The notes beneath the pieces are model-generated. The model saw nothing but the letters and a program-made list of their open reading frames with translations, did no database searches and was not told the DNA's origin. The position numbers and the translations under genes were made by a program. Shown here piece after piece: positions 55,506 through 64,000 of a stretch of 64,000 bases of DNA. Numbering within the stretch: position 1 is the first letter of the stretch; every line of letters begins with the position of its first letter. This DNA comes from DATNFP01 sp035606335 (GTDB taxonomy: Bacteria; Bacteroidota; Bacteroidia; Chitinophagales; Chitinophagaceae), in contig DATNFP010000170.1 in NCBI GenBank assembly GCA_035606335.1, positions 1 to 64,000 on the forward strand, read 5' to 3'.

Positions 55506-56396
55506 ATGAAAAAACAACAAGCCCGTAACCTCTACTTCCAGTCAGAGCTATCCCAAACCCGCATAGCAGAATTACTGGATGTAGATCGCAAGACAATTTA
55601 TTTATGGATCAAAGAAGGCCGCTGGGCGGAGATCAAAAAGTCCGCACAGCACATGCCGTCCATTCTCGCAGAGCAATACTACAGCCAGCTACTGGCAATA
55701 AACCAAATGATATTGAACAGGGAAGAGCAATACCCCACCCAGCAGGAAGCAGACATAATAAGAAAGCTCACACTCACAATAAAGAACATAAAAGACGGCC
55801 AGACCGTCGGCGAAACAGTAGAAGTACTAATGAACTTTATCCACCGGCTATCCAAAACAGACCTCGCCCTCGCAAAACAAATATTACCTCACACAGACAA
55901 ATATATAAGAGACTATGCAAACCCCTCAATATTAAGGCCGATAGAAAAAGAAGTTGAAGAAACAGAAGAAGAAAAACACGCAGACACGACGCCACAACCC
56001 GAATCACCACAACAACAAACCACCACCCCGCAAAACCCACCCCAACCAAATGGGTCATTGCGAGCTTCGAAGCAATCTTTGACAACACAAACCGGAAACC
56101 ACGATCACGCAAACACAGCACCACCCATCGAATCATTACCTGAACAACCCTCACAAACCCCAAGCTCACAAAACATTGAACCAGCCATTGTCGAATTGTC
56201 AAATTGCCAAATTGCCGAATTATCAAAAACGGGGTACAAATGGGCAATGAACGAGCAACCGATCTTCACCATGCAGGAAGCCCTGATCCGCTACAGGCAA
56301 GGAGATTGGAGCGACAACACCTGGCTCAGGTTCCTCAAATGGCATTCTCAGCAAAATGGGGAAAATCTTTCGACAAGCACAAGATCAGATCAATAA
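55506..56396 (+). CDS. HTH protein with phage small-terminase-like N terminus and repeat-derived linker
   Basis: 296 residues. The N terminus (ARNLYFQSELSQTRIAELLD, VDRKTIYLWIKEGRWAEIKK) has an HTH and resembles small terminase or Mu-type phage DNA-packaging proteins of Bacteroidota. Residues about 150-235 are a Gln/Pro/Thr-rich linker; within it two common intergenic repeat sequences are read as protein (NGSLRASKQSL and VELSNCQIAELSK). A conserved-looking C terminus (WAMNEQPIFTMQEALIRYRQ, DWSDNTWLRFLKW) follows. There are no other phage genes here. Confidence 0.7.
   Translation: MKKQQARNLYFQSELSQTRIAELLDVDRKTIYLWIKEGRWAEIKKSAQHMPSILAEQYYSQLLAINQMILNREEQYPTQQEADIIRKLTLTIKNIKDGQTVGETVEVLMNFIHRLSKTDLALAKQILPHTDKYIRDYANPSILRPIEKEVEETEEEKHADTTPQPESPQQQTTTPQNPPQPNGSLRASKQSLTTQTGNHDHANTAPPIESLPEQPSQTPSSQNIEPAIVELSNCQIAELSKTGYKWAMNEQPIFTMQEALIRYRQGDWSDNTWLRFLKWHSQQNGENLSTSTRSDQ
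56051..56083 (+). repeat. Intergenic-type repeat inside a coding sequence (TCATTGCGAGC...)
   Basis: TGGGTCATTGCGAGCTTCGA followed by AGCAATCTTTGAC: a palindrome-prone bacterial intergenic repeat type, here in frame within the linker of the HTH protein. Confidence 0.6.
56187..56227 (+). repeat. 8-base-period tandem repeat, copy 3 (within a CDS)
   Basis: Units TCGAATTG, TCAAATTG, CCAAATTG, CCGAATTA, TCAAAA, translated in frame as VELSNCQIAELSK. Same type as the intergenic copies at 4960 and 47202. Confidence 0.6.
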
Positions 56397-56454
56397 CGGG
56401 AAACAAAAAGCCAGATATATAAAAACACCATGTAAATTGGCAATAAAATAAAGC

Positions 56455-56484
56455 AAAAAAGCCTCACAATTTGTGAAGCTTTTT
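56455..56484 (-). terminator. Bidirectional terminator, tRNA-Asp / HTH gene
   Basis: AAGCCTCACA ... TGTGAAGCTT stem (one mismatch) with A/T runs on both outer sides, giving a T tail on either strand. It lies just after the tRNA 3' end on the minus strand. Confidence 0.72.
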
Positions 56485-56485
56485 G

Positions 56486-56559
56486 CGGACCGGACGGGAC
56501 TCGAACCCGCGACCTCCGCCGTGACAGGGCGGCATTCTAACCAACTGAACTACCGATCC
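56486..56559 (-). tRNA. tRNA-Asp (GTC)
   Basis: On the minus strand the 74-base sequence starts GGATCGG and its acceptor partner is CCGGTCC with discriminator G. The D arm is TAGTTCAGTTGGTTAGAAT, the anticodon loop is CTGTCAC in a CCGCC/GGCGG stem (anticodon GTC), and the T arm is CGGGTTCGAGTCCCG. CCA is not encoded. Confidence 0.96.
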
Positions 56560-56578
56560 AAGTTCCCTGTTGGGGCTG

Positions 56579-56586
56579 CAAAGATA
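56579..56586 (-). promoter_or_regulatory. -7 box for tRNA-Asp
   Basis: TATCTTTG on the minus strand matches TAnnTTTG, about 20 bases before the mature 5' end. Confidence 0.6.
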
Positions 56587-56637
56587 ACTTCAATTTTGGG
56601 AATTGTACAAATCTTACCGGAAAAAATTTCAATCTTG

Positions 56638-56645
56638 TACTTTTG
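56638..56645 (+). promoter_or_regulatory. -7 box for accA
   Basis: TACTTTTG matches TAnnTTTG, 17 bases before the accA ATG. Confidence 0.6.
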
Positions 56646-56662
56646 TGTCTTAAATAAGAATT

Positions 56663-57625
56663 ATGCAGTTCCTGGATTTTGAAAAGCCATTGGAAGATTT
56701 ATATAGCCAGATAAATAAACTAAAGGAAGTATCGGCCAAAAACGGTGTGGATGTTTCGGGCACTATACGCGAGCTGGAGGATACTATTGAAAAAACCCGC
56801 GAGCAGATACACAGCAATCTTACTCCCTGGCAAAAGGTGCAATTGAGCCGCCATCCAGAACGCCCATACACATTATATTATATAGAAAAGATATTCACCG
56901 AGTTTACAGAACTATATGGCGACCGCCAGGTAAGGGATGATAAAGCTATTGTAGGCGGCATGGTAAAGCTGGATGGCCAATCGGTAATGGTGATAGGTCA
57001 GCAAAAAGGGATCAATACCAAGATGCGCCAGATGCGCAATTTTGGTATGGCCAATCCTGAGGGTTATCGCAAAGCATTGCGCCTGATGAAGATGGCTGAA
57101 AAGTTCAATCATGCTATTATTACATTCATAGACACTCCGGGAGCTTATCCCGGTATTGAAGCCGAAGAACGCGGACAGGCAGAAGCGATAGCCCGCAACC
57201 TGTTTGAAATGACGCAGTTGAAAGTACCAGTGATTTGTGTTATCATCGGCGAAGGTGCTTCTGGTGGTGCATTAGGCATAGGCATCGGCGACAGAGTAGT
57301 TATGCTTGAAAACACATGGTACACTGTTATCTCCCCCGAATCGTGCTCCTCTATATTATGGAGAAGCTGGAACTTTAAAGAAAAAGCAGCAGAGCAATTG
57401 CACCTTACGTCAGAAGATATGAACCGCTTTAAGTTAGTGGACGGTGTGATACCTGAACCCCTCGGCGGTGCCCATACCGATCCTGAAAAGATGGCTGCCA
57501 CGCTAAAAGATTATCTGATAAAAACATTAGGTGAGCTAAATAAAGTAGATGCAGAAACACGCATACAGCAGCGCATAGATAAATTCTCAAAGATGGGATT
57601 CTATGAAGAAGCTCCTGAAGAATAA
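56663..57625 (+). CDS. accA: Acetyl-CoA carboxylase carboxyltransferase subunit alpha
   Basis: 320 residues, standard length. A coiled N terminus ([20 protein letters not shown]) is followed by [15 protein letters not shown] and the crotonase-fold carboxyltransferase with [34 protein letters not shown] and [20 protein letters not shown]. It transfers carboxyl from biotin-BCCP to acetyl-CoA together with AccD, the committed step of fatty acid synthesis. The AccD partner is elsewhere. It precedes dapA by 35 bases. Confidence 0.97.
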   Translation: MQFLDFEKPLEDLYSQINKLKEVSAKNGVDVSGTIRELEDTIEKTREQIHSNLTPWQKVQLSRHPERPYTLYYIEKIFTEFTELYGDRQVRDDKAIVGGMVKLDGQSVMVIGQQKGINTKMRQMRNFGMANPEGYRKALRLMKMAEKFNHAIITFIDTPGAYPGIEAEERGQAEAIARNLFEMTQLKVPVICVIIGEGASGGALGIGIGDRVVMLENTWYTVISPESCSSILWRSWNFKEKAAEQLHLTSEDMNRFKLVDGVIPEPLGGAHTDPEKMAATLKDYLIKTLGELNKVDAETRIQQRIDKFSKMGFYEEAPEE

Positions 57626-57660
57626 TAAATAAATCTCACTATATACAGAAACACAACAAC

Positions 57661-58539
57661 ATGTCTCATTTATTTCGCGGTACAGGCGTAGCATTGGTAA
57701 CGCCTTTTCAAAACAACGAAACAGTAGATTATACCGCACTTGAAAAACTGGTAAACCATACAATAGAAGGCGGGGTAAACTACCTGGTAGCCCTTGGTAC
57801 TACAGCAGAATCCCCTACTCTAAGCGCAGAAGAAAAGCGCGATGTACTGGCATTTATAGTGAACAAGTGCAACAAGCGTGTACCCGTGGTATGTGGCATC
57901 GGCGGCAACAACACTGCTGAAGTTGTTCACCAGTTAAATACTTATCACCTTGAAGGTGTAGCAGGTATTCTTAGTGTTGCACCTTATTATAATAAACCTT
58001 CGCAGGAAGGACTTTACCGGCATTTTAAAGCTATTGCCGAAGCTACAGAGCTGCCAATTATCCTGTACAATGTACCCGGTCGCACCAGCAGCAATATATC
58101 ACCTGCTGTTGCTATAAAATTGGCTAATGAATTCAAGCACGTGATCGCTATAAAAGAAGCAAGCGGCAATTTTGCTCAATGCATGGAACTGGTACAAAAC
58201 AAGCCTGCTCATTTTGCAATTCTATCGGGTGATGATAACCTTGTATTGCCGCAAATAGCTATTGGTATGGAAGGAGTTATCTCAGTAGCTGCCAACTGCT
58301 ATACTAGGGATTTTACCCAAATGATACAATACGCCCTGGACAACAAATTTGAGGAAGCGCGCAAACTACATTATAAATTATTACCCGGTATGGACCTGTT
58401 ATTTGTAGAGGGAAATCCTGCAGGGGTAAAATGCGTATTGAAAACCATGGGGATATGTGAAAATATTCTCAGATTGCCTATTGTACCGGTAAGTGAAGAA
58501 ACTTGCCGGAAAATAATGGAATACGTTAAAAACAATTAG
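57661..58539 (+). CDS. dapA: 4-hydroxy-tetrahydrodipicolinate synthase
   Basis: 292 residues. The N-terminal GTGVALVTPFQ and GTTAESPTL motifs, the catalytic Tyr in ILYNVPGRTSS, the Schiff-base Lys in VIAIKEASGN, and GDDNLVLPQIAIGMEGVIS are all present. It condenses pyruvate with aspartate semialdehyde, opening lysine and diaminopimelate synthesis for the cell wall. Probably co-transcribed with accA. Confidence 0.97.
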   Translation: MSHLFRGTGVALVTPFQNNETVDYTALEKLVNHTIEGGVNYLVALGTTAESPTLSAEEKRDVLAFIVNKCNKRVPVVCGIGGNNTAEVVHQLNTYHLEGVAGILSVAPYYNKPSQEGLYRHFKAIAEATELPIILYNVPGRTSSNISPAVAIKLANEFKHVIAIKEASGNFAQCMELVQNKPAHFAILSGDDNLVLPQIAIGMEGVISVAANCYTRDFTQMIQYALDNKFEEARKLHYKLLPGMDLLFVEGNPAGVKCVLKTMGICENILRLPIVPVSEETCRKIMEYVKNN

Positions 58540-58580
58540 TGTTTTAGGCTGTTATAAGCATTTAACATTAGTATTTTATC

Positions 58581-58588
58581 TAAATTTG
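58581..58588 (+). promoter_or_regulatory. -7 box for ahcY
   Basis: TAAATTTG matches TAnnTTTG, 24 bases before the ahcY ATG. Confidence 0.6.
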
Positions 58589-58612
58589 CAAAACTTAAAA
58601 TAAAAAATATTC

Positions 58613-59941
58613 ATGAGCACGACGACTCGTTCGAACATTGACTTTAAGCTACCCTACAAAGTAAAAGATATATCACTTGCTGAATGGGGCCGCAAAGAGA
58701 TAAGACTGGCAGAAGCTGAAATGCCCGGCCTGATGTCTATACGCGCTGAATATGCAGGAAAGAAGCCACTGAAAGGCGCTCGCATAGCAGGTTGTTTACA
58801 CATGACCATCCAGACTGCAGTATTGATAGAAACATTGATAGATCTTGGCGCTGAAGTGCGCTGGAGCTCCTGCAACATATTCTCTACCCAGGACCATGCT
58901 GCTGCCGCAATAGCAGCTGCAGGTATAGGAGTTTTTGCGTGGAAAGGACAGACACTGGAAGAAGCAGACTGGTGTATAGAACAAACACTATTCTTTGGCA
59001 GCGAAGACCGTCCGCTGAATATGATACTTGATGACGGTGGCGACCTTACCAATATAGTGCTTGATAACTATACAGAACTAATACAGCACCTGAAAGGGCT
59101 TAGCGAAGAAACAACTACCGGTGTACATCGTCTATACGAAAGAATGCAGAAAGGCACATTGCCAATTCCTGCTATCAACGTAAATGACTCTGTTACCAAA
59201 TCAAAATTCGACAACAAATACGGCTGCAAGGAAAGCCTTGTAGATGCCATACGCCGCGCCACTGATGTAATGATGGCTGGTAAGGTAGCAGTAGTAGGTG
59301 GTTATGGTGATGTAGGTAAAGGTTCTGCACAATCGCTTCGTGGTGCCGGTGCTCGTGTTATTGTTACTGAAATAGATCCTATCTGTGCGTTACAGGCTGC
59401 AATGGATGGCTTTGAAGTGAAGAAAATGGCCGACGCTGTAAAAGAAGCCGATATCATCGTGACAGCTTCAGGCTGCCGCGACCTGATAACTGAAAAGCAT
59501 TTCCGCTCAATGAAGGATAAGGCTATCGTTTGTAACATAGGCCACTTTGATATTGAAATAGATATGGCATGGCTGAACGGCAAATATGGCCATACAAAAG
59601 ATACAATCAAGCCACAAGTTGACCTTTATAATATAGATGGTAAAGATGTGATCGTTCTTGCAGAAGGTCGCCTTGTGAACCTTGGCTGTGCTACAGGACA
59701 TCCCAGCTTTGTAATGAGTAACTCATTCTCAAACCAGGTGCTTGCTCAAATAGAGCTGTGGAACCATCACGCTAATTATGAAAACAAAGTGTATGTGCTA
59801 CCAAAACATCTTGATGAAAAGGTAGCCCGTTTACACCTTGCTAAAATAGGCGTGGACCTGGATGAACTTTCAGACGTGCAGGCCGAATACTTAGGCATTC
59901 CTAAAAATGGCCCATTCAAATCTGAACAATATCGTTATTAA
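58613..59941 (+). CDS. ahcY: Adenosylhomocysteinase
   Basis: 442 residues. Substrate-binding [15 protein letters not shown], the NAD site [19 protein letters not shown], the KYGCKESL block and the C-terminal [16 protein letters not shown] tail (Lys and Tyr of the NAD clamp) are all seen. It hydrolyses S-adenosylhomocysteine to adenosine and homocysteine, clearing the product of methyltransferases. The methionine synthase gene lies nearby on the other strand, so the two steps of the methyl cycle are encoded together. Confidence 0.98.
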   Translation: MSTTTRSNIDFKLPYKVKDISLAEWGRKEIRLAEAEMPGLMSIRAEYAGKKPLKGARIAGCLHMTIQTAVLIETLIDLGAEVRWSSCNIFSTQDHAAAAIAAAGIGVFAWKGQTLEEADWCIEQTLFFGSEDRPLNMILDDGGDLTNIVLDNYTELIQHLKGLSEETTTGVHRLYERMQKGTLPIPAINVNDSVTKSKFDNKYGCKESLVDAIRRATDVMMAGKVAVVGGYGDVGKGSAQSLRGAGARVIVTEIDPICALQAAMDGFEVKKMADAVKEADIIVTASGCRDLITEKHFRSMKDKAIVCNIGHFDIEIDMAWLNGKYGHTKDTIKPQVDLYNIDGKDVIVLAEGRLVNLGCATGHPSFVMSNSFSNQVLAQIELWNHHANYENKVYVLPKHLDEKVARLHLAKIGVDLDELSDVQAEYLGIPKNGPFKSEQYRY

Positions 59942-59964
59942 TTGATAAATACATTGCAAAAAAG

Positions 59965-59993
59965 AAAAGACCTCCATGTGAGGTCTTTTTTAT
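59965..59993 (+). terminator. Terminator after ahcY
   Basis: AAAAGACCTC, loop CATGT, GAGGTCTTTT (59965-59989), then TTTA. Also able to act for the convergent gene. Confidence 0.85.
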
Positions 59994-60017
59994 CTCTTTT
60001 ATAAGAACATCTTAAGA

Positions 60018-60692
60018 TCATTTCAAATACCAATAAGCAACAAACATCACAAATATACCAACTATATAACCTGCCCACACTTCGGCACGCTTGTGCACAC
60101 CCAATATCATCCGGGCGCTACCGACAATTCCAGCAAGAATAATAGAGCCCAATAATGGCAACAACATATTCACGGGACTGTAAATCATCAGTATTATGAA
60201 AATGCCAACAAGACCACCTGCACCGCATGTGTGCATACTGATCTTGAAAAATATATTTACCATAAACAATGCAATAACACCCAAAAAGCTACCCAGTAAT
60301 AACACTTTAAGCATGAAGGGAGATGGAGGTGTAATATAATTGAATACGCGTATCACCCAGAAGTAAAATATCATAGTGGCAATCAGCGGTATGATCCTGT
60401 CTTGCGAGGTGTGCATGTGAATGCTCTGAATGAACCCAAGCGCCTTTAGTAAAAGAGTAGTAAGTGTCGGGAAAAAGAATGTGATGTATGCGATCCTAAA
60501 CATATCCAGCCCGAAATCGTGAGGTGAGATACCTGCAAAATCAGTGGGAGCCAGCTTGTACAATATAAAAGCAATCACCGTAGGCATAAGCACCGGGTGA
60601 AAAATATATGATACTATGGTAGCTAAAACCCGTAAGAATTTAGGCTGCTTCGTGGCTTTTACTTCTGCCGGAATATTTTGTTGTACATCCAT
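60018..60692 (-). CDS. PAP2-like membrane protein with degenerate motif
   Basis: 224 residues with about six membrane helices. A PAP2 (lipid phosphatase) layout is suggested by ISMHTCGAGGLVG (motif 2-like) and SARMILGVHKRAEVWAGYIVG (motif 3-like SR-x5-H-x3-D, here SAR then H and E). The first motif (KxxxxxxRP) is not evident, so phosphatase activity is uncertain. It follows metH after 3 bases on the minus strand and may be co-transcribed. Confidence 0.78.
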   Translation of the reverse strand: MDVQQNIPAEVKATKQPKFLRVLATIVSYIFHPVLMPTVIAFILYKLAPTDFAGISPHDFGLDMFRIAYITFFFPTLTTLLLKALGFIQSIHMHTSQDRIIPLIATMIFYFWVIRVFNYITPPSPFMLKVLLLGSFLGVIALFMVNIFFKISMHTCGAGGLVGIFIILMIYSPVNMLLPLLGSIILAGIVGSARMILGVHKRAEVWAGYIVGIFVMFVAYWYLK

Positions 60693-60695
60693 TAT

Positions 60696-63392
60696 TTAAA
60701 CATCTAAAATTGGAGAAAGCCATTTAGTTATCTCTTCAATACTCATTCCCTTTCGTTTTGCATAGTCTTCGAGCTGGTCCTGCATTATTTTACCAATGCC
60801 GAAGTAAGTACTTTCGGGATGACTAAAATACCATCCGCATACTGATGCTGCCGGATACATGGCTAATGATTCTGTAAGCTGTATGCCTGCATTTTCAGTG
60901 GCATTCAAAAGATCAAATAGTTTGTATTTCTCTGTATGATCAGGGCAGGCAGGATAACCAGGCGCAGGGCGAATGCCCCTATAAGTTTCTTTTACTAAAT
61001 CCGAAACTTTCATGTCTTCATCTTTTGCATATCCCCAGAATTCTTTTCTTACCCTAAGATGCAACACTTCTGCAAAAGCCTCAGCAAACCTGTCCGCCAA
61101 AGCCTGTAGCATTATCTTATTATAATCGTCGTGGTTTTTAATAAACTCCTGCAAATGCGGCTCAATGCCATGAATACTTACAGCAAAAGCACCTACATAA
61201 TCCTGCTGAACAGGGCTTACAAAATCTGATAGTGAATATTCAGGCTGATTGGCAGCTTTTTTGATCTGCTGCCTTAGTGATTCTAACCTATGCAATTCCT
61301 TACCATTGTCTAATAACTGGATAGTGTCAGGAGCGATTTTTTTAGCCTCCCAGAATCCTATAACACCTTTTGCGGTCAGCCACTTCTCTTTTATAATCTT
61401 ATCCAACAGAGCATTAGCATCATTGAATAATTTTGTCGCTTCCTTACCCGCATGTGCATCACTGAGGATATCCGGATATTTACCCTTCATTTCCCATGCT
61501 ATGAAGAATGGCCCCCAATCTATGTATTGGCGCAATTCATTCAGATCATAGTCGGAAAATATCTTTGTACCTGTAAACTGGGGTTTAGGAGGTGTATAGT
61601 CTTTCCAATCTATTTTTACCCCCAGTCGCTGTGCTTCAGCAAATGGGATATATTGTTTTACAGTACGTTTGCTTGCAAAGTCTTCACGTAACTTGTTGTA
61701 TTCGGTATCAATATTTTTCAGGAATGCGGGCTTCTGCTCTTTATTTAATAAGCTACCTGCAACCGTAACACTTCTACTGGCGTCTAATACATAAACTACT
61801 TCGTTGTATTCAGGAGCGATTTTTACTGCTGTATGCGTACGGGATGTAGTAGCACCTCCTATCAACAAAGGTTGCTTCATGCTCCTGCGTTTCATTTCTT
61901 TAGCGACATGCACCATTTCATCGAGGGAAGGAGTAATCAAACCGCTAAGACCTATTATATCTACATTTTCTTTTATTGCTGTATCTAAAATTTTATCAGC
62001 GGGAACCATTACACCGAGATCTATTACTTCGTAGCCATTACAGCCAAGCACCACACCAACTATATTTTTACCAATATCATGTACATCCCCCTTTACTGTA
62101 GCCATCAGTATCCTGGCAGCTCCATTAGTTTCATCATTTACCGTTCCAGTCTTTTCATTCTCCAAACGACGTTCTTCTTTTTCAGCTTCAATGAACGGGA
62201 ATAAGTAAGCAACACTTTTCTTCATGACACGGGCGCTCTTTACCACCTGTGGCAAAAACATCTTTCCGCTTCCGAACAAATCACCAACTACGTTCATTCC
62301 ATCCATTAGCGGACCTTCTATTACCTCGAGGGGGCGAGGGTATTTTTGGCGCGCTTCTTCAGTATCCTGATCTATATAGTCTGTTATACCATTTACCAAT
62401 GCATGTTTCAGTCTTTCTTCCACTGCAGTGCTACGCCATGCGTCATCTTTTTTCTCTTCTTTGTCTTTTGCTTTTACTGTTTCTGCAAATGTTACCAATC
62501 TTTCAGTTGCATCCTGTCTTCTATTTAAGATTACGTCTTCACAAAGCTCTCTAAGCTGCGGCTCAATCTCATCATATACCTGTAGTTGTCCTGCATTTAC
62601 AATACCCATGTCCATGCCTGCCTTTATAGCATGAAACAGAAACACGCTGTGCATTGCTTCACGCACAACATCGTTACCCCTGAATGAAAATGAAACATTA
62701 CTAACGCCTCCACTTATTTTAGTAAGAGGCATTTTCTTCTTAATAAGGCGTGTTGCTTCTATAAAATCCACCCCATAGTTATTATGCTCTTCGATGCCTG
62801 TAGCTATCGCGAAAATGTTAGGATCGAAAATGATATCCTGAGGATGGAAACCTATTTCTTCTGTCAAAATTTTATATGCACGCTCACTGATAGAAACACG
62901 CTTTTCCAATGTATCTGCCTGGCCATTCTCATCGAATGCCATTACAATAACTGATGCACCATAGCTCCTACAAATGAATGCCTGCTCCTTAAACTTTTCT
63001 TCACCTTCTTTTAAAGAAATGGAATTTACTATGCACTTACCCTGGATACATTTAAGACCGGCTTCTATGATAGCAAACTTGGACGAGTCGAGCATAATGG
63101 GGATCTTAGCGATGTCCGGCTCGCTTTGTATCAAATTCACAAATGTGGTCATTGCATAAACACCGTCCAACAGCGCATCATCCATATTAATGTCTAATAC
63201 CTGAGCACCGTTTTCTACCTGCTGACGGGCAACGGATAATGCCTCCTCATATTTATTTTCCTTTATGAGCCTCGCAAACTTTTTAGAGCCGGTAACGTTT
63301 GTCCGCTCACCGACATTGACAAAATTTGTTTCGGGACGCACTATGAGAGGCTCAAGGCCACTAAGCCTAAGAAAAGGTTGTATAACAGACAT
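60696..63392 (-). CDS. metH: Cobalamin-dependent methionine synthase, C-terminal three-domain form
   Basis: 898 residues against about 1,230 for E. coli MetH. The pterin-binding domain opens ([30 protein letters not shown]). The B12-binding domain has [11 protein letters not shown] with cobalt-ligand H438, and the C-terminal activation domain has [20 protein letters not shown]. The N-terminal homocysteine-binding domain is missing, so a separate homocysteine methyltransferase gene (split MetH) is needed elsewhere. The protein methylates homocysteine from methyl-tetrahydrofolate. Confidence 0.95.
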   Translation of the reverse strand: MSVIQPFLRLSGLEPLIVRPETNFVNVGERTNVTGSKKFARLIKENKYEEALSVARQQVENGAQVLDINMDDALLDGVYAMTTFVNLIQSEPDIAKIPIMLDSSKFAIIEAGLKCIQGKCIVNSISLKEGEEKFKEQAFICRSYGASVIVMAFDENGQADTLEKRVSISERAYKILTEEIGFHPQDIIFDPNIFAIATGIEEHNNYGVDFIEATRLIKKKMPLTKISGGVSNVSFSFRGNDVVREAMHSVFLFHAIKAGMDMGIVNAGQLQVYDEIEPQLRELCEDVILNRRQDATERLVTFAETVKAKDKEEKKDDAWRSTAVEERLKHALVNGITDYIDQDTEEARQKYPRPLEVIEGPLMDGMNVVGDLFGSGKMFLPQVVKSARVMKKSVAYLFPFIEAEKEERRLENEKTGTVNDETNGAARILMATVKGDVHDIGKNIVGVVLGCNGYEVIDLGVMVPADKILDTAIKENVDIIGLSGLITPSLDEMVHVAKEMKRRSMKQPLLIGGATTSRTHTAVKIAPEYNEVVYVLDASRSVTVAGSLLNKEQKPAFLKNIDTEYNKLREDFASKRTVKQYIPFAEAQRLGVKIDWKDYTPPKPQFTGTKIFSDYDLNELRQYIDWGPFFIAWEMKGKYPDILSDAHAGKEATKLFNDANALLDKIIKEKWLTAKGVIGFWEAKKIAPDTIQLLDNGKELHRLESLRQQIKKAANQPEYSLSDFVSPVQQDYVGAFAVSIHGIEPHLQEFIKNHDDYNKIMLQALADRFAEAFAEVLHLRVRKEFWGYAKDEDMKVSDLVKETYRGIRPAPGYPACPDHTEKYKLFDLLNATENAGIQLTESLAMYPAASVCGWYFSHPESTYFGIGKIMQDQLEDYAKRKGMSIEEITKWLSPILDV

Positions 63393-63418
63393 TAACAGAA
63401 AATCATTATAAAATGCTG

Positions 63419-63426
63419 CAAAGTTA
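63419..63426 (-). promoter_or_regulatory. -7 box for metH
   Basis: TAACTTTG on the minus strand matches TAnnTTTG, 26 bases before the metH ATG. There is no room for a riboswitch. Confidence 0.55.
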
Positions 63427-63515
63427 GAAAGTTATTACCTATTAATACCATAAAGACATAAGATAAATAACAACCATATAAGATAACTATCATTTTGATA
63501 GCTTTATCCGTCAAT

Positions 63516-64000
63516 ATGCAAGCAAAGCAAATCATTAAACTATTACAGGAGATGGGAAATGCTGCCAACCTGGAAGGCATGAAACGATATGCTATTGATA
63601 CCAGTAATTCATTTGGAGTAAACATGCCTGAGATAAGGGCGTTCGCGAAATCATATAAACGCGACCATGAATTGGCACTGCAACTTTGGGATAGTGGTAT
63701 ACGGGAAGCTATGATCTTGGCCTCTCTTATAGATGACCCCAAAATGATAAATAAGGCACAAATAAATAAATGGGTGAAAGATTTTAATTCGTGGGATGTA
63801 TGTGACCAAACCTGCATTAACCTTTTTAAAAAAACTCCTTATGCTATAGATAAAGCAAAAGAATTCAGCACACGTAAAGATGAGTATGTGAAGCGTACCG
63901 GGTTTGTACTAATGGCATGTTATGCCGTGGATGTTAAAACCGGAAACGAGGAAACGTTCGATGATTTTCTTACTATCATCGAACGTGAAGCATGGGATGG
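63516..64000 (+). CDS. AlkD-like DNA alkylation repair protein (3' end outside window)
   Basis: The frame from ATG 63516 is open to the window end (161 codons). The protein begins MQAKQIIKLLQEMGNAANLE, with FGVNMPEIRAFAKSYKRDH, MILASLIDDPKMINK and NSWDVCDQ. It is the same HEAT-repeat family as the frameshifted gene at 47283, but here the frame is intact. AlkD enzymes excise cationic alkylated bases. It is divergent from metH, with a short hairpin CTATC-attttGATAG in the gap. Confidence 0.85.
   Translation, partial: MQAKQIIKLLQEMGNAANLEGMKRYAIDTSNSFGVNMPEIRAFAKSYKRDHELALQLWDSGIREAMILASLIDDPKMINKAQINKWVKDFNSWDVCDQTCINLFKKTPYAIDKAKEFSTRKDEYVKRTGFVLMACYAVDVKTGNEETFDDFLTIIEREAWD

Noticed and set aside
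56187..56227. CRISPR array or functional minisatellite
   Set aside because: Units are 8 bases, degenerate and without spacers; no cas genes in the window.
55506..56396. Prophage remnant
   Set aside because: Only one terminase-like gene; no capsid, tail, integrase or attachment-site duplication nearby.
63393..63515. SAM or cobalamin riboswitch before metH
   Set aside because: Only about 120 bases separate the divergent starts and the -7 box leaves a leader of about 20 bases; no conserved riboswitch core seen.
63392..63817. 141-codon minus-strand frame
   Set aside because: Antisense to the AlkD-like gene at 63516 and overlapping the metH promoter.

Overview
The window looks like a chromosome segment of a Bacteroidota species, most likely of the Chitinophagaceae/Chitinophagales type. 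The signs are type IX secretion (T9SS) C-terminal sorting domains, a gliding-motility-type (type B) C-terminal domain, SusC/D-era style lipoproteins, an ALDH7 and a bacterial GH3 protein, and the Bacteroidota promoter -7 box TAnnTTTG, which I find a few to a few tens of bases upstream of many starts on both strands. Several of these boxes sit so close to the start codon that the mRNA must be almost leaderless. The gene content is mostly ordinary chromosome, with an accessory patch at about 47-56 kb.

Layout. 0-2.2 kb: 3' part of a TPR sensor kinase and its NarL/LuxR response regulator. 2.2-3.7 kb: an aminotransferase preceded by a small leader-peptide gene and a complete four-segment attenuator. 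3.8-9.7 kb: GNAT, a repeat-filled gap, Tet-type MFS exporter, RecQ, and an envelope protein. 9.8-13.8 kb: ALDH7-type dehydrogenase and a CDP-glucose sugar cassette (rfbF, rfbG, RmlC-like epimerase). 13.9-18.0 kb: dut operon (dUTPase, sugar nucleotidyltransferase, TPR protein, DUF4292 lipoprotein). 18.2-22.9 kb: GH3 protein, heptose kinase RfaE1, amino-acid permease, OmpH/Skp chaperone. 23.3-25.9 kb: a metallopeptidase-like lipoprotein and a second lipoprotein. 26-31.8 kb: GlxA-type regulator, DoxX, DHFR-like protein, unknown TPR-like protein, RprX/RprY-like two-component pair. 31.9-46 kb: a secreted and surface region with a trypsin-like protease, five T9SS cargo proteins, and an ECF sigma locus with a membrane-plus-barrel partner and two paralogous lipoproteins. 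46-56.4 kb: small enzymes and stress-type genes, three of them each broken by one base in a homopolymer, plus an accessory block (DUF2971, AlbA_2, unknown, HTH phage-like protein). 56.4-64 kb: core genes tRNA-Asp, accA, dapA, ahcY, a PAP2-like membrane protein, the C-terminal three-domain part of cobalamin methionine synthase, and an AlkD-like gene cut by the window edge.

The most notable structures are the attenuator at 3.54-3.68 kb (three consecutive His codons directly before the competing hairpins), a duplicated promoter/operator block at 50.75 and 55.40 kb with a 7+5+7 dyad, a 22-bp-armed near-perfect hairpin inside the DHFR-like gene, and several families of dispersed intergenic repeats, two of which have become part of a coding sequence at 55.5-56.4 kb.
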